Shown here: piece by piece, positions 34,918 to 45,961 of the stretch
How the letters are laid out: each line of letters begins with the position of its first letter
Numbering within the stretch: position 1 is the first letter of the stretch
NCBI GenBank assembly: GCA_901456055.1
Contig: CABDWT010000018.1
Span: forward strand, 1 to 64,000
DNA length: 64,000 bases
Reading direction: 5' to 3'
DNA from: Phytobacter ursingii
Lineage (GTDB): Bacteria > Pseudomonadota > Gammaproteobacteria > Enterobacterales > Enterobacteriaceae
Notes under the pieces: model-generated
Seen by the model: the letters and a program-made list of their open reading frames with translations, nothing else
The model's database searches: none
What the model was told of the DNA's origin: nothing
Made by a program: the position numbers and the translations under genes

Positions 34918-35964
34918 TCACGCTTTACCTTTTTGCACTGTCTCTTTGAGCTGCACCACCAACTGGCGGCGAAAATCACCCAGCCGCGGTTTGTCATCGC
35001 CAAGCCAGGGTAACGGGCGGCACAACTCCATGGCTTTGATCCCTAACCGGGCAGTCAGTAAACCTGCGCCAATTCCCTGCGCCGCACGGGCAGAGAGACG
35101 TGCGGCAAGATCTTGCGACATCCAGTCCATGCCCACTTCACGCACCATTTCACTGGCCCCGGCAAAGGCGATATTAAGCAAAACAAGGCGAAACAGACGC
35201 AGTCGGCTGTAATACCCAAGCTCAATCCCATAAAGCGTGGCAATGCGGTTAATCAGCCGCAGGTTGCGCCAGGCGATAAACGCCATATCCACCAGCGCAA
35301 GCGGACTGACGGCAATCATTAACGTTGATTCAGCCGCCGAGCGGCTGATTTCTCGCCGAGCCTGGTTATCCAGCACCGGCTGAACGATATGGGCATACAG
35401 CGAGACCACTTCCCGGTCGTTTTGCGTTTCATGGATAGCGGCATACCAGCGCTGCAGCGCAGGATGCGCATGATCAAGCCCGGCCTGACGCGCCAGGTTT
35501 TCACAAAATGCGCGCCCTTTCCCCGTTCCGTGACTGTGAAGCAATTCACGCGCCTCGTCCCGCGCCTGGGCCCGCTGACGTAATCGCCATAAACGACGCC
35601 ACTCCGTCGCCACGGAACCGACGCCCGCACCGACAATCAAAGCCCCGGCGGCACATCCGCCCATGGCCACCCAGTCCTGGGTCTGCCAGGCATTTATCGC
35701 CCATTGCACGCCCTGACCGACAACGCTTGCGCCAAACAACGCCATCCCGGCCAGCACCATTTTGCGCCACAGGCTGCGTTTTGGTTGCAGCGCCGCTTCC
35801 ACGACAGCTTCTGCCGGACCTTCTTCGCGCATTTCATCAGGATTGACCGGGGCAAAATTTTCAGACAGTTCGTCGCCAAAGGTTTGTGCCGCTTTGACCT
35901 GCATGACGCTCTCCGCTTCCAGCGGCCCGGTAAAATCGATACGCGGTTTGAGGGGTTCGCTCAT
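34918..35964 (-). CDS. ycjF: YcjF inner-membrane protein (DUF697)
   Basis: 348 residues. An acidic cytoplasmic N-terminus is followed by two transmembrane helices (about 70-92 and 98-122), a charged middle and further hydrophobic segments near 215-265, as in the DUF697/TIGR01620 family. It starts within the end of ycjX (4-bp ATGA overlap), so the two are translationally coupled. In E. coli the ycjXF pair is induced with the phage-shock genes. Molecular function unknown. Confidence 0.9.
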   Translation of the reverse strand: MSEPLKPRIDFTGPLEAESVMQVKAAQTFGDELSENFAPVNPDEMREEGPAEAVVEAALQPKRSLWRKMVLAGMALFGASVVGQGVQWAINAWQTQDWVAMGGCAAGALIVGAGVGSVATEWRRLWRLRQRAQARDEARELLHSHGTGKGRAFCENLARQAGLDHAHPALQRWYAAIHETQNDREVVSLYAHIVQPVLDNQARREISRSAAESTLMIAVSPLALVDMAFIAWRNLRLINRIATLYGIELGYYSRLRLFRLVLLNIAFAGASEMVREVGMDWMSQDLAARLSARAAQGIGAGLLTARLGIKAMELCRPLPWLGDDKPRLGDFRRQLVVQLKETVQKGKA

Positions 35965-37364
35965 CGCAATTTATCTCCCAATAAAAATTCCAGCGCTGCG
36001 TCCAGACGGATATGCGGCAATGGTTTATCCACATCTAACGCCTGAGGACGAAAGGACTCAAACTGAAAACCTTGTTTTTCCCAGAATGCCTGACCAGGCA
36101 GGCGCGCCGGCACCTCGCCGGGGTAAAACGTGAGTGGGGAACCATCGCTCAGTCGGTGACCACGCAAGGCCGGAATTTTCTCGCCATTAACGTCAATCAC
36201 GCCACTCTGCGTTGCCTGGACGGATGCCAGACCGACACAATCCATGCTGATGCCTTCAAACGCGGCGTTTTGCCACGCATCCTGAATCAGTTGCTGGAGC
36301 AGCGATACCATGTTGGCATGCTGATCGAGTGTGACATGATCCGCTTTTGTGGCGGCAAACAGCAGTTTGTCGATAACCGGCGAGAACAGACGGCGAAATA
36401 GCGTCCGCTGTCCATAGTGAAAGCTTTGCATCAGTTGCGTCAACGCCAGACGCATATCATTGAAGGCTTGTGGCCCGCTATTGAGCGGCTGCAGACAATC
36501 CACCAGCACTATCTGACGGTCAAAACGCAGGAAGTAATTTTTGTAAAACGCCTTAACTACCTGTTCGCAATAGTAGTTATACCGCTCGCGCAGCATACCC
36601 GCATTCGTGTGCTTGCCCGCCTGCGCCAGTCTGGCTTCCCCTGCTTCGTCCACATCGGGCCACGGAAAAAATTGCAGCGCAGGCGCGCCGGCCATATCAC
36701 CGGGTAGGACAAAACGCCCCGGCTGAATAAAATGCAGCCCTTCGCGTTTGCACTGATGCAAATAATCGGTCCATGCGGCGGCAATATCCGCCAGGCGGTT
36801 TTCATCGGCAGGCGCTAACGGATCCAGCCCTTCACACATGGCCTGCCATTTCTGCGACCATTCGCCACGTTGCCCCTGCAAGAGACCGCGCATCTGTCGC
36901 GACCAGCTCAGATAATCCTGAGCCAGCATCGGCAAATCCAGCAGCCATTCACCGGGATAATCGACAATTTCCAGATACAGCGTGGAGGTCTCTTTAAAAT
37001 GGCGCAGCAGCGAATCCTGCGAGCGGAAACGTAGCGCGAGGCGAATCTCGCTGACACCGCGTGTAGGCGTTGGCCAGACGGGAGGCGTGCCATAGAGCTG
37101 CGCCAGCCCTTCATCATAGGTAAAACGCGGAATACCAAAATCACGCTGGGGCACGCGCTTAACGCCAAGCAGTCGTTCTTCACGTACCGCGCTGAGTAAT
37201 GGAAGCCGCGCGCCCGCGTGGACGTTAAGCAACTGGTTCACCATTGCGGTAATAAAAGCCGTCTTTCCGCTGCGGCTAAGCCCGGTGACGGCTAACCGCA
37301 GGTGACGATCCATACCCCGGTTTACGAGGGCGTTAAGTTCATTTTTCCATCGTTCAATCGTCAT
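35961..37364 (-). CDS. ycjX: YcjX P-loop ATP/GTP-binding protein (DUF463)
   Basis: 467 residues. Walker A is GLSRSGKT near residue 29, with DYPGEWLLD near 135 resembling a switch II and the NKxD-like AATKADHV near 336. It belongs to the DUF463/YcjX family of stress-induced nucleoside triphosphatases related to dynamin-like or septin-like GTPases. It is soluble; YcjF probably anchors it at the membrane. It lies downstream of the psp genes and upstream of tyrR on the same strand, the usual enterobacterial order. Confidence 0.92.
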   Translation of the reverse strand: MTIERWKNELNALVNRGMDRHLRLAVTGLSRSGKTAFITAMVNQLLNVHAGARLPLLSAVREERLLGVKRVPQRDFGIPRFTYDEGLAQLYGTPPVWPTPTRGVSEIRLALRFRSQDSLLRHFKETSTLYLEIVDYPGEWLLDLPMLAQDYLSWSRQMRGLLQGQRGEWSQKWQAMCEGLDPLAPADENRLADIAAAWTDYLHQCKREGLHFIQPGRFVLPGDMAGAPALQFFPWPDVDEAGEARLAQAGKHTNAGMLRERYNYYCEQVVKAFYKNYFLRFDRQIVLVDCLQPLNSGPQAFNDMRLALTQLMQSFHYGQRTLFRRLFSPVIDKLLFAATKADHVTLDQHANMVSLLQQLIQDAWQNAAFEGISMDCVGLASVQATQSGVIDVNGEKIPALRGHRLSDGSPLTFYPGEVPARLPGQAFWEKQGFQFESFRPQALDVDKPLPHIRLDAALEFLLGDKLR

Positions 37365-37471
37365 TCCGTGCCGCCATGAAATCAGAAAATTTATTCACAG
37401 GATATATGAGATAAGGGATACTTCGGCAGATATCAACGGCAGCGAGGCGAATACCCCGCCGCCAGGAGATA

Positions 37472-37786
37472 TTATTTGGAGGTAACAACAGGCTTATTCA
37501 GACTGGCGATGCCGCCCATATTAATGACATGCTGGTAACCCATTTGCTGTAATGCATCCTGTGCCAGCGTCGCCTGGCGCCCGGAATTGCAGTACAAATA
37601 AAGGGTGTCGTCTTTAGCCAGTGGCGAAAAGGTTCCGGCCTGAATATCACTGAGCGGTATATTCAGCGCGCCCTGAATATGCTCACGCTGATACTGCTCC
37701 GGGATCCGCACGTCGATCCAGTGCTCCGCGGCAAAAGTCGGTGTGCTGGCGGCAAGTGCAGCGGCGATAACCGTTTGTTTTAACAT
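37472..37786 (-). CDS. pspE: PspE periplasmic thiosulfate sulfurtransferase (rhodanese)
   Basis: 104 residues, as in E. coli. A signal peptide ends TFAA (about residue 19), and a single rhodanese domain follows with the active-site loop YCNSGRQA holding the catalytic Cys. It transfers sulfane sulfur from thiosulfate in the periplasm. It is the last psp gene on this strand, 92 bp after pspD, and in E. coli also has its own promoter. Confidence 0.94.
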   Translation of the reverse strand: MLKQTVIAAALAASTPTFAAEHWIDVRIPEQYQREHIQGALNIPLSDIQAGTFSPLAKDDTLYLYCNSGRQATLAQDALQQMGYQHVINMGGIASLNKPVVTSK

Positions 37787-37878
37787 CGTTCCTTCCTTTG
37801 GTTTTTGTTAAATCCTTCGCCAACTATACGCGCGGCCTTAACGCGGTTGTAGCGCCGTTATCGCATTTTGCGCACGGG

Positions 37879-38097
37879 TTACTTCATAAAACGCTTCGAG
37901 AATCTGCTCGCCACGCGATTCAGTAAGGGTTCAAGCGCAAAAGCCAGCAGCAATTTTACCGGCCGCCGCGCCACCGATTTTACCGCCCAGCCTGCAACCC
38001 CTGCCGGGCCATAGCGCAGCGCGGCCAGCAGGACCACTTTGCCGGCGATTTTCATCCCGGGTTTAACTTTCTGTGTAGCCTGTCGCCAGCCTGCCAT
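37879..38097 (-). CDS. pspD: PspD phage-shock protein D
   Basis: 72 residues (73 in E. coli), basic and amphipathic, with a hydrophobic central region ([19 protein letters not shown]) and a C-terminal FSKRFMK. It is a peripheral inner-membrane protein of the psp operon with an unclear role. It lies 17 bp after pspC. Confidence 0.9.
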   Translation of the reverse strand: MAGWRQATQKVKPGMKIAGKVVLLAALRYGPAGVAGWAVKSVARRPVKLLLAFALEPLLNRVASRFSKRFMK

Positions 38098-38114
38098 TGC
38101 CTGATACCTCTTAA

Positions 38115-38474
38115 TTAAAGCTGTCGGAAACGACTGCGCAAAGAGAACGTGTCGGAGGTGACATAGCGCTCCATCTGACGCAGACGACGCTCACCGGCTT
38201 CCAGTTCCGCGTCCACAGCATCCAGAAGTTGGCTGCTGGTGGGGGCGTTTTCGGCATCCACTGCGCTCTCCGGCATCGGATCCAGGACGAAGGTCATGAC
38301 GATATAGACCACCACAACCGGGAAAAACAGCCCGAACAGCATGGCCAGCACCGTTATCAAACGGATCAGTTTCACCGGAACATCCAGATAGTGGGCAACG
38401 CCGGCGCAGACCCCTTTCACCATGCCTTGCTGCGGGATGCGCCATAATTTCTTATTGCTGTTTAAACCTGCCAT
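38115..38474 (-). CDS. pspC: PspC envelope-stress sensor/toxin-like protein
   Basis: 119 residues, as in E. coli. The PspC domain begins [24 protein letters not shown] and contains one strong transmembrane segment (about 40-65). Together with PspB it senses inner-membrane stress and draws PspA off PspF. It overlaps pspB by one base, so translation is coupled. Confidence 0.95.
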   Translation of the reverse strand: MAGLNSNKKLWRIPQQGMVKGVCAGVAHYLDVPVKLIRLITVLAMLFGLFFPVVVVYIVMTFVLDPMPESAVDAENAPTSSQLLDAVDAELEAGERRLRQMERYVTSDTFSLRSRFRQL

Positions 38475-38698
38475 CAGCGATCTCTCCAGTTCGGATGCTC
38501 TGCATCAAGAATGTCTTCCAGCGCCTGAATACGTTCACGCATTCGCCGGGCGTCGTCAGTGAGTTGCACCAGCCGTTGCTGCTCACTTTGCGGTAGTTCA
38601 CCGCGTGAGGTACGGTTGTTGTAGTGCAGCCATAACCAGACCGGCAAAATAAACAGCACGAATAACGTCAGGGGAATGGCCAGAAAAAGCGCGCTCAT
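38474..38698 (-). CDS. pspB: PspB phage-shock protein B
   Basis: 74 residues. An N-terminal transmembrane helix (about 4-24) is followed by a charged cytoplasmic leucine-zipper-like helix (about 38-70). It acts with PspC as positive regulator of the psp response. Length and sequence match E. coli PspB. Confidence 0.95.
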   Translation of the reverse strand: MSALFLAIPLTLFVLFILPVWLWLHYNNRTSRGELPQSEQQRLVQLTDDARRMRERIQALEDILDAEHPNWRDR

Positions 38699-38764
38699 GT
38701 GTACTCCTTACAGGTGATAATGGGGCGACATCTCCCGATGCCGCCTGCAATGTCTCGCAAAAAA

Positions 38765-39433
38765 TTATTGATTATCTTGTTTCATTTTTGCTTTCAGCTG
38801 CGCCAGTTGTTCGCTGATTTCGTCATCCGCTTTCAGTTCAGAGAACTGCTGATCCAGCGTTTTATGTTTACCAAACCCATGACTTTCCGCTTCGGCTTCC
38901 ATCTGGTCAATGCGACGTTCGAAAGACTCAAAACGGGCCATGGCTTCGTCAATCTTGCCGCTATCAAGCTGGCGACGCACGTCACGGGACGAGTTCGCCG
39001 CCTGATGGCGTAAAGAGAGCGCCTGCTGGCGTGCGCGTGTTTCGCTGAGTTTACTTTCCAGCTCGCCAATCTCTTTTTTCATCCGGGCAAGCGTTTCATC
39101 AACCTGCACCACTTCCTGCTCCAGCGTGTCGATAAGCGTCGTGACTTTTTGCTTTTCGATCAGCGCCGCACGAGCAAGATCATCTTTATCTTTACGCAGG
39201 GCCAGCTCAGCTTTTTCCTGCCATTCAATTTGTTGCGCGGTCGCCTGCTCTATACGACGTACGAGCTGTTTTTTCTCCGCCAGCGCACGGGCTGAGGTTG
39301 AACGCACTTCGACCAGCGTGTCTTCCATTTCCTGGATCATCAGACGCACCAGCTTTTGTGGATCTTCTGCACGCTCAAGCAGTGAGTTGATGTTGGCATT
39401 CACGATGTCGGCAAAACGAGAAAAAATACCCAT
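38765..39433 (-). CDS. pspA: PspA membrane-stress effector and PspF inhibitor
   Basis: 222 residues, as in E. coli; almost entirely coiled coil (ESCRT-III/IM30 superfamily) after an N-terminal amphipathic helix [24 protein letters not shown]. PspA binds and inhibits PspF in unstressed cells and forms membrane-stabilising oligomers when the proton-motive force is threatened. It heads pspABCD(E), transcribed from a sigma-54 promoter, divergent from pspF. The ribosome-binding site is AAGAGGAACAG. Confidence 0.97.
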   Translation of the reverse strand: MGIFSRFADIVNANINSLLERAEDPQKLVRLMIQEMEDTLVEVRSTSARALAEKKQLVRRIEQATAQQIEWQEKAELALRKDKDDLARAALIEKQKVTTLIDTLEQEVVQVDETLARMKKEIGELESKLSETRARQQALSLRHQAANSSRDVRRQLDSGKIDEAMARFESFERRIDQMEAEAESHGFGKHKTLDQQFSELKADDEISEQLAQLKAKMKQDNQ

Positions 39434-39484
39434 AATCTGTTCCTCTTAATTTCTGTAATCGGGCCTTGCCCTGCTCTGAGGTAT

Positions 39485-39500
39485 TACAATCTTCGTGCCA
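39485..39500 (-). promoter_or_regulatory. sigma-54 promoter of pspA
   Basis: The minus strand reads TTGGCACGAAGATTGTAAT: the -24 element TGGCAC (39495-39500) and -12 element TTGTA (39485-39489), with 5 bases between, match the sigma-54 consensus. It lies about 50-65 bases upstream of the pspA start. An AT-rich, IHF-like stretch and the room for PspF activator sites lie between here and pspF. Confidence 0.88.
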
Positions 39501-39599
39501 ATTTTTTAATTAATTGATTTTAAAGAAAACACGTTATTTTACCGTTGCGTATTTTTAGTCTACAGTGGTGAATAACGCTAACAAGTGGCGAAATTCATC

Positions 39600-40580
39600 A
39601 TGACTGAACAAAGAGACAATCTGCTGGGCGAGTCCAACAGTTTTATTGAAGTGCTGGAACAGGTTTCGCGTCTGGCGCCGCTCGATAAACCGGTGCTTAT
39701 CATCGGTGAACGAGGTACAGGGAAAGAGTTAATCGCCAATCGTCTGCATTATCTGTCGAGCCGCTGGCAGGGGCCGTTTATCTCCCTCAACTGTGCCGCC
39801 CTTAATGAAAATTTGCTTGATACCGAGCTGTTTGGCCATGAGGCGGGAGCCTTCACCGGTGCGCAAAAACGCCATCCCGGACGTTTTGAGCGTGCCGATG
39901 GCGGCACCCTGTTTCTTGATGAACTGGCCACTGCCCCGATGCTGGTACAAGAAAAACTGTTACGCGTGATTGAATACGGCGAACTGGAGCGCGTCGGCGG
40001 CAGCCAGCCGCTGCAGGTTAATGTACGCCTGGTCTGCGCTACCAATGCCAATCTGCCGGAGATGGTTTACAAAGGTACTTTCCGCGCCGACTTGCTGGAC
40101 CGTCTGGCATTTGATGTGGTGCAACTTCCCCCCTTACGCCAGCGTCAAAGCGATATCATGCTGATGGCCGATCATTTTGCTATACAAATGTGTCGTGAAC
40201 TTAAACTGCCGCTGTTTGCCGGGTTTACAGACCGCGCACGTGAAACATTGCTGCGCTATTCCTGGCCGGGGAATATTCGCGAGCTTAAAAACGTGGTCGA
40301 ACGCTCGGTATATCGACACGGAACGAGTGAAACGCCGCTTGATGAGATCATCATTGATCCCTTTAACAGCGGGACGCCGATCGTTGAGGCTATTTTTCCG
40401 CAATCCGACGCACTGCCCACACTGCCCGTCGATTTACGTCAGTTTCAGCACCAACAGGAACGCGAATTCTTGTTAAACAGCCTGCAGCAGGCAAAATTTA
40501 ACCAGAAACGGGCGGCTGAACTGTTAGGTTTGACCTATCACCAGCTGCGCGCACTGTTGAAAAAGCACCAGATAAGCTGA
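39600..40580 (+). CDS. pspF: PspF sigma-54-dependent enhancer-binding protein
   Basis: 326 residues from the ATG at 39600 (MTEQRDNLLGESN); five codons further upstream, including an ATG-less start, do not match the family. It has an AAA+ domain with Walker A GERGTGKE near 37, the sigma-54-contacting GAFTGA near 85, and Walker B LFLDE near 105, then a C-terminal helix-turn-helix (NQKRAAELLGLTYHQLRALLKKH). There is no N-terminal regulatory domain, because PspA inhibits it in trans. It activates pspA and pspG. The upstream ribosome-binding site is weak, in line with its known low level. Confidence 0.95.
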   Translation: MTEQRDNLLGESNSFIEVLEQVSRLAPLDKPVLIIGERGTGKELIANRLHYLSSRWQGPFISLNCAALNENLLDTELFGHEAGAFTGAQKRHPGRFERADGGTLFLDELATAPMLVQEKLLRVIEYGELERVGGSQPLQVNVRLVCATNANLPEMVYKGTFRADLLDRLAFDVVQLPPLRQRQSDIMLMADHFAIQMCRELKLPLFAGFTDRARETLLRYSWPGNIRELKNVVERSVYRHGTSETPLDEIIIDPFNSGTPIVEAIFPQSDALPTLPVDLRQFQHQQEREFLLNSLQQAKFNQKRAAELLGLTYHQLRALLKKHQIS

Positions 40581-40678
40581 AATCGCTGACAATAACAGCA
40601 GTCGTTATCAGACATTTGTACGAAGCTATGGCAAGTGCGATACACTTTGCTCATGAATCTAAAATCGTTGAATAAAAC

Positions 40679-42322
40679 ATGCGTCTGCTCCCCCCTTTCC
40701 TGCTAATCACCGCGAGCCTGTGGGCCGGTGTTGCGCAATCTGCTTCACCGCAGACGGCGACTGCCGATATTCGCGATAGCGGCTTCGTTTATTGTGTTAA
40801 CGGACAGGTAAGTACGTTTAATCCACAGAAAGCGGGCAGTGGCCTGATTGTCGATACGCTGGCGGCGCAACTTTATGACCGCCTGCTGGATGTTGATCCG
40901 TATACTTACCGCCTGGTGCCTGAACTGGCGGAAAGCTGGGAAGTCATGGATAACGGTGCGACATATCGCTTTCACCTGCGTGATGGCGTCGCCTTCCAGA
41001 CAACGGAGTGGTTCAAACCCAAACGTAATTTCAACGCAGACGACGTCGTGTTTACCTTTCAGCGCATTTTTGATCGCGACAACCCCTGGCATAACGTTAA
41101 CGGTGCCAGTTTCCCTTATTTCGACAGTCTGCAATTTGCGGACACTGTGCAGAGCGTGCGCAAACTGGATAGCCACACCGTTGAGTTTCGCCTGCGCCAG
41201 CCAGACGCTTCATTCTTATGGCATCTGGCGACCCACTACGCTTCGGTGATGTCTGCCGAGTATGCTGCGATGCTGGCAAAATCCGATCGTCAGGAACTGC
41301 TTGACCGCCAGCCGGTCGGCACAGGGCCGTTCCAGTTAGCCGAGTACCGTGCTGGTCAGTATGTCAGGTTACAACGTCACGCACGCTTCTGGCGCGGTAC
41401 ACCACTGATGCCACAAGTGGTGGTCGACCTGGGTTCCGGTGGCACCGGGCGATTGTCAAAATTGTTAACCGGTGAGTGTGATGTCCTGGCCTGGCCTGCG
41501 GCGAGTCAGTTAACGATTTTGCGCGACGACCCACGCCTGCGCCTGACGCTGCGTCCGGGGATGAATATCGCCTACCTCGCGTTTAATACTGACAAAGCGC
41601 CGCTGAATAACCCTGAAGTTCGCCACGCGCTGGCATTATCCATTAACAACCAGCGGCTGATGCAATCCATTTACTACGGCACGGCTGAAACGGCGGCATC
41701 GATTTTACCACGCGCCTCCTGGGCCTATGACAGCGAGGCCAAAGTCACCGAATACGATCCCGAGAAGGCACGAACACGCCTGAAGGAGCTTGGGGTGGAG
41801 AACCTGACGCTGCATTTATGGGTGCCGACAACATCGCAGGCCTGGAACCCCAGCCCGCTCAAAACGGCAGAATTGATACAGGCAGACATGGCGCAGATTG
41901 GTGTCAAGGTCGTCATTGTTCCCGTAGAAGGCCGTTTCCAGGAAGCGCGTCTGATGGACATGAACCATGATCTCACCCTCTCCGGCTGGGCAACCGACAG
42001 TAATGATCCGGATAGCTTCTTTCGCCCGTTATTGAGCTGTGCGGCTATCGATTCACAAACCAATTTCGCCCACTGGTGTAATCGGGATTTTGACAGCGTA
42101 TTGCAAAAAGCACTGGCGTCACAGCAGCTTGCCTCGCGTATCGATGCCTATGATGAGGCACAAAAAATGCTGGCGCAGGAGCTGCCGGTACTGCCTCTCG
42201 CTTCATCACTGCGCCTGCAAGCTTATCGCTACGATATTAAAGGGCTGGTGTTGAGTCCGTTTGGCAGCGCCTCGTTTGCCGGGGTGACGCGGGAAAAAGA
42301 AGAAGAGGTGAAAAAACCATGA
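40679..42322 (+). CDS. sapA: SapA periplasmic solute-binding protein
   Basis: 547 residues, as in E. coli. Signal peptide [22 protein letters not shown]; family 5 (OppA/DppA) extracytoplasmic binding protein. It is the binding component of the SapABCDF ABC system, linked to antimicrobial-peptide resistance in Salmonella and to putrescine export in E. coli (SapBCDF). It lies 98 bp after pspF; in E. coli K-12 the puu operon stands between the two. All five sap genes overlap or nearly touch, so they form one operon. Confidence 0.95.
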   Translation: MRLLPPFLLITASLWAGVAQSASPQTATADIRDSGFVYCVNGQVSTFNPQKAGSGLIVDTLAAQLYDRLLDVDPYTYRLVPELAESWEVMDNGATYRFHLRDGVAFQTTEWFKPKRNFNADDVVFTFQRIFDRDNPWHNVNGASFPYFDSLQFADTVQSVRKLDSHTVEFRLRQPDASFLWHLATHYASVMSAEYAAMLAKSDRQELLDRQPVGTGPFQLAEYRAGQYVRLQRHARFWRGTPLMPQVVVDLGSGGTGRLSKLLTGECDVLAWPAASQLTILRDDPRLRLTLRPGMNIAYLAFNTDKAPLNNPEVRHALALSINNQRLMQSIYYGTAETAASILPRASWAYDSEAKVTEYDPEKARTRLKELGVENLTLHLWVPTTSQAWNPSPLKTAELIQADMAQIGVKVVIVPVEGRFQEARLMDMNHDLTLSGWATDSNDPDSFFRPLLSCAAIDSQTNFAHWCNRDFDSVLQKALASQQLASRIDAYDEAQKMLAQELPVLPLASSLRLQAYRYDIKGLVLSPFGSASFAGVTREKEEEVKKP

Positions 42323-43284
42323 TCATTTTTACCTTACGCCGCCTGTTACTGCTGCTGGTGACGCTGTTTTTGCTGACATTTATCGGTTTTAGTCTGAGCT
42401 ATTTCACGCCACATGCGCCGTTGCAGGGAGCATCGCTGTGGAATGCATGGGTTTTCTGGTTTAACGGGTTACTGCACTGGGATTTTGGTGTATCGAGTAT
42501 CAATGGGCAGTTGATTTCTGAACAGTTGAAAGAGGTTTTCCCTGCGACCATGGAGCTGTGTATTTTCGCCTTTGGCTTTGCCTTGCTGGTGGGCATCCCC
42601 ATAGGCATGATGGCGGGCATAATGCGCAATAAATGGCAGGATAAACTGATCAGCGCTATCGCCCTGCTCGGTTTCTCGATTCCAGTGTTCTGGCTGGCGC
42701 TGCTCTTAACGCTTTTCTTCTCCCTGACGCTGGGCTGGCTTCCGGTTTCTGGCCGCTTCGATCTCCTCTACGAAGTGAAGCCTGTCACCGGATTCTCCAT
42801 TGTTGATGCGTGGCTTTCTGATTCACCATGGCGTGACGAAATGATCGTCAGCGCCATCCGTCATATGGTGTTGCCGGTTCTGACGCTGGCGGTAGCCCCC
42901 ACCACCGAAGTCATACGGCTGATGCGTATCAGCACCATCGAAGTCTTCGATAAAAACTATATCAAGGCCGCCGCCACGCGAGGTATGTCGCGTCTGACCA
43001 TTTTACGCCGCCACGTTCTGCATAATGCCCTGCCGCCGGTCATTCCGCGCCTGGGGCTGCAGTTTTCGACCATGCTAACGCTGGCGATGATCACCGAAAT
43101 GGTCTTCAGTTGGCCTGGCCTTGGGCGCTGGGTCATCAACGCAATCCGCCAACAAGATTATGCGGCAATTTCAGCCGGGGTAATGGTGATAGGGTCACTG
43201 GTTATCATCGTGAACGTGCTTTCTGACATTCTGGGCGCGCTGGCGAACCCGTTGAAACATAAGGAATGGTATGCCTTACGATAG
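42319..43284 (+). CDS. sapB: SapB ABC-transporter permease
   Basis: 321 residues, as in E. coli, with six predicted transmembrane helices. The binding-protein-dependent permease EAA loop is at [19 protein letters not shown] near residue 215. It starts inside the sapA stop (ATGA overlap) and overlaps sapC by 14 bp, so the permeases are translationally coupled. Confidence 0.95.
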   Translation: MIIFTLRRLLLLLVTLFLLTFIGFSLSYFTPHAPLQGASLWNAWVFWFNGLLHWDFGVSSINGQLISEQLKEVFPATMELCIFAFGFALLVGIPIGMMAGIMRNKWQDKLISAIALLGFSIPVFWLALLLTLFFSLTLGWLPVSGRFDLLYEVKPVTGFSIVDAWLSDSPWRDEMIVSAIRHMVLPVLTLAVAPTTEVIRLMRISTIEVFDKNYIKAAATRGMSRLTILRRHVLHNALPPVIPRLGLQFSTMLTLAMITEMVFSWPGLGRWVINAIRQQDYAAISAGVMVIGSLVIIVNVLSDILGALANPLKHKEWYALR

Positions 43285-44161
43285 CGTCTATAGCGAAAAG
43301 CGCCCGCCGAGCACCCTGCTGACCGCCTGGCGAAAATTCTATGGTGATACCCCCGCTATGATTGGCCTGTATGGCTGTGCGGCGCTGGCGGTGTTATGCG
43401 TGTTCGGTGGCTGGTTCGCGCCTTATGGCATAGATCAGCAGTTTTTAGGTTATCAGTTGTTGCCGCCGTCCTGGTCGCGCTATGGCGAGGTCTCTTTCTT
43501 CCTGGGGACCGACGATCTGGGCCGCGATGTGTTGAGCCGCTTGCTCAGTGGCGCTGCCCCCACTGTCGGGGGCGCGTTTGTGGTGACGCTCGCCGCCACG
43601 CTTGTTGGGCTGGCGCTGGGCGTCTTCGCCGGGGCGACCCATGGTCTGCGCTCGGCGGTACTAAACCATATTCTCGACACCCTGCTCTCCATTCCGTCAC
43701 TGCTGCTGGCCATTATTGTGGTGGCCTTCGCCGGGCCGCACCTTTCCCACGCCATGTTTGCTGTCTGGCTGGCGCTCCTGCCGCGCATGGTGAGATCGGT
43801 TTACAGCCTGGTACATGATGAACTGGAGAAAGAATATGTTATTGCCGCCCGTCTTGATGGCGCATCAACGCTGAATATTCTGTGGTTTGCCGTGCTGCCA
43901 AACATGACCTCCGGGCTGGTTACCGAAATTACCCGTTCGCTGTCGATGGCAATTCTGGATATTGCCGCACTGGGCTTCCTCGATTTAGGCGCACAATTGC
44001 CCTCTCCGGAATGGGGCGCCATGCTCGGTGATGCACTGGAACTCATTTATGTCGCCCCCTGGACAGTGATGCTTCCGGGTGCTGCCATTATGTTGAGTGT
44101 TCTTTTAGTCAATCTGCTGGGCGATGGTATTCGCCGTGCGATTAATGCGGGGGTGGAATAA
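43271..44161 (+). CDS. sapC: SapC ABC-transporter permease
   Basis: 296 residues, as in E. coli. DppC-type permease with an N-terminal extension and six helices; the EAA loop is at [23 protein letters not shown] near residue 193. Partner of SapB in the membrane channel. Its stop overlaps the sapD start by one base. Confidence 0.95.
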   Translation: MPYDSVYSEKRPPSTLLTAWRKFYGDTPAMIGLYGCAALAVLCVFGGWFAPYGIDQQFLGYQLLPPSWSRYGEVSFFLGTDDLGRDVLSRLLSGAAPTVGGAFVVTLAATLVGLALGVFAGATHGLRSAVLNHILDTLLSIPSLLLAIIVVAFAGPHLSHAMFAVWLALLPRMVRSVYSLVHDELEKEYVIAARLDGASTLNILWFAVLPNMTSGLVTEITRSLSMAILDIAALGFLDLGAQLPSPEWGAMLGDALELIYVAPWTVMLPGAAIMLSVLLVNLLGDGIRRAINAGVE

Positions 44162-45153
44162 TGCCACTGCTGGATATCCGCAATCTGACCATTGAAGTGA
44201 AGACCGGTGACGACTGGGTTAAAGCCGTTGATCGGGTAAGCCTGACACTGGCCGAAGGCGAAATCCGCGGTCTGGTGGGTGAATCCGGTTCCGGTAAAAG
44301 TCTTATCGCCAAAGCCATTTGCGGTGTGACGAAAGAAAACTGGCGTGTTACCGCCGATCGTATGCGTTTCGATGATATCGATCTGATGCGGCTTTCCTCA
44401 CGCGAACGTCGTAAGCTACTGGGTCATAACGTCTCCATGATTTTTCAGGAGCCGCAGTCGTGTCTTGACCCGTCTGAACGTATTGGCAAACAGTTGATGC
44501 AAAACATCCCTGGCTGGACGTGGAAAGGCGGTTTCTTCCGTCGTTTTGGCTGGCGCAAACAGCGCGCAATCGAGTTGCTGCACCGTGTTGGCATTAAAGA
44601 TCATAAGGATGCGATGCGCAGTTTCCCCTATGAATTGACCGAAGGGGAATGCCAGAAAGTGATGATCGCTATTGCGTTGGCCAACCAACCGCGCCTGCTG
44701 ATTGCCGATGAACCGACAAACGCAATGGAACCGACGACGCAGGCGCAAATTTTCCGTCTGTTAACCCGTCTGAACCAGAACAACAACACCACCATTTTAT
44801 TGATCAGTCATGATTTGCAGATGCTGAGTAAATGGGCCGACCGTATTAACGTCATGTACTGCGGACAAACCGTGGAGACCGCCCCCAGCGAAGAGCTGGT
44901 GACAACGCCACATCACCCCTATACCCAGGCGCTGATTCGTGCGATCCCTGATTTTGGCAGTGCCATGCCGCATAAAAGCCGCCTGAATACCATGCCGGGT
45001 GCCATTCCGCTGCTCGAACATCTGCCGATTGGCTGTCGTCTTGGGCCCCGCTGTCCTTATGCCCAGCGCAAATGTGTAGAAAGACCGCGTCTGAGTGGTG
45101 CAAAAAACCATCTCTATGCCTGTCATTTCCCGTTAAATATGGAGAGAGAGTGA
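44161..45153 (+). CDS. sapD: SapD ABC-transporter ATPase
   Basis: 330 residues, as in E. coli. Walker A GESGSGKS near residue 40; Walker B LLIADEPT near 178. The ABC signature is degenerate ([10 protein letters not shown] instead of LSGGQ). The C-terminal oligopeptide-transporter extension has a CPYAQRKC cysteine cluster. SapD is also known to support Trk potassium uptake by binding ATP. Confidence 0.95.
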   Translation: MPLLDIRNLTIEVKTGDDWVKAVDRVSLTLAEGEIRGLVGESGSGKSLIAKAICGVTKENWRVTADRMRFDDIDLMRLSSRERRKLLGHNVSMIFQEPQSCLDPSERIGKQLMQNIPGWTWKGGFFRRFGWRKQRAIELLHRVGIKDHKDAMRSFPYELTEGECQKVMIAIALANQPRLLIADEPTNAMEPTTQAQIFRLLTRLNQNNNTTILLISHDLQMLSKWADRINVMYCGQTVETAPSEELVTTPHHPYTQALIRAIPDFGSAMPHKSRLNTMPGAIPLLEHLPIGCRLGPRCPYAQRKCVERPRLSGAKNHLYACHFPLNMERE

Positions 45154-45154
45154 G

Positions 45155-45961
45155 ATGGTTGAAACGCTGCTCGAAGTACGCAATCTGAGTAAGACTTTCC
45201 GCTATCGTACCGGCTGGTTTCGCCCGCAAACCGTGGAAGCGGTGAAGTCGCTCAGTTTTACTCTGCGTGAGAAGCAAACGCTGGCCATCATCGGCGAGAA
45301 CGGCTCCGGCAAATCGACCCTGGCGAAAATGCTGGCTGGTATGGTTGAACCCTCCACCGGAGAGTTACTGATTGACGATCATCCTTTGCATTACGGCGAC
45401 TATTCGTTTCGTAGCCAACGCATCCGTATGATATTTCAGGATCCATCGACCTCACTGAACCCGCGTCAGCGCATCTCCCAGATCCTCGATTTCCCGCTGC
45501 GTCTGAACACAGACCTTGAGCCGGAAGCGCGGCAAAAGCGTATCTATGAAACGTTGCGCATGGTCGGCCTGTTACCCGATCACGCCAGTTATTACCCGTA
45601 TATGTTCGCGCCGGGGCAAAAGCAGCGTCTGGGGCTTGCTCGCGCGTTGATATTACGCCCGAAAGTGATCATTGCGGACGAAGCGCTGGCATCACTCGAT
45701 ATGTCGATGCGCTCACAACTCATTAACCTGATGCTGGAATTACAGGATAAACAGGGAATTTCGTATATTTATGTGACTCAGCATATCGGTATGATGAAAC
45801 ATATCAGCGATCAGGTCCTGGTGATGCACCAGGGTGAAGTAGTTGAACGCGGTAGTACCGCGAGCGTACTGGCCTCGCCGTTGCATGATCTGACTAAACG
45901 TTTGATTGCCGGCCATTTTGGCGAGGCATTGACCGCCGATGCCTGGCGGCAGGATCGCTAA
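45155..45961 (+). CDS. sapF: SapF ABC-transporter ATPase
   Basis: 268 residues, as in E. coli. Walker A GENGSGKS near residue 46; Walker B VIIADEAL near 170. The signature is again atypical (FAPGQKQRL). Last gene of the sap operon, one base after sapD. No clear T-tailed terminator follows; a long-loop inverted repeat (ACCTGGCAAA / TTTGCCAGGT, 45984-46041) lies just downstream. Confidence 0.95.
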   Translation: MVETLLEVRNLSKTFRYRTGWFRPQTVEAVKSLSFTLREKQTLAIIGENGSGKSTLAKMLAGMVEPSTGELLIDDHPLHYGDYSFRSQRIRMIFQDPSTSLNPRQRISQILDFPLRLNTDLEPEARQKRIYETLRMVGLLPDHASYYPYMFAPGQKQRLGLARALILRPKVIIADEALASLDMSMRSQLINLMLELQDKQGISYIYVTQHIGMMKHISDQVLVMHQGEVVERGSTASVLASPLHDLTKRLIAGHFGEALTADAWRQDR

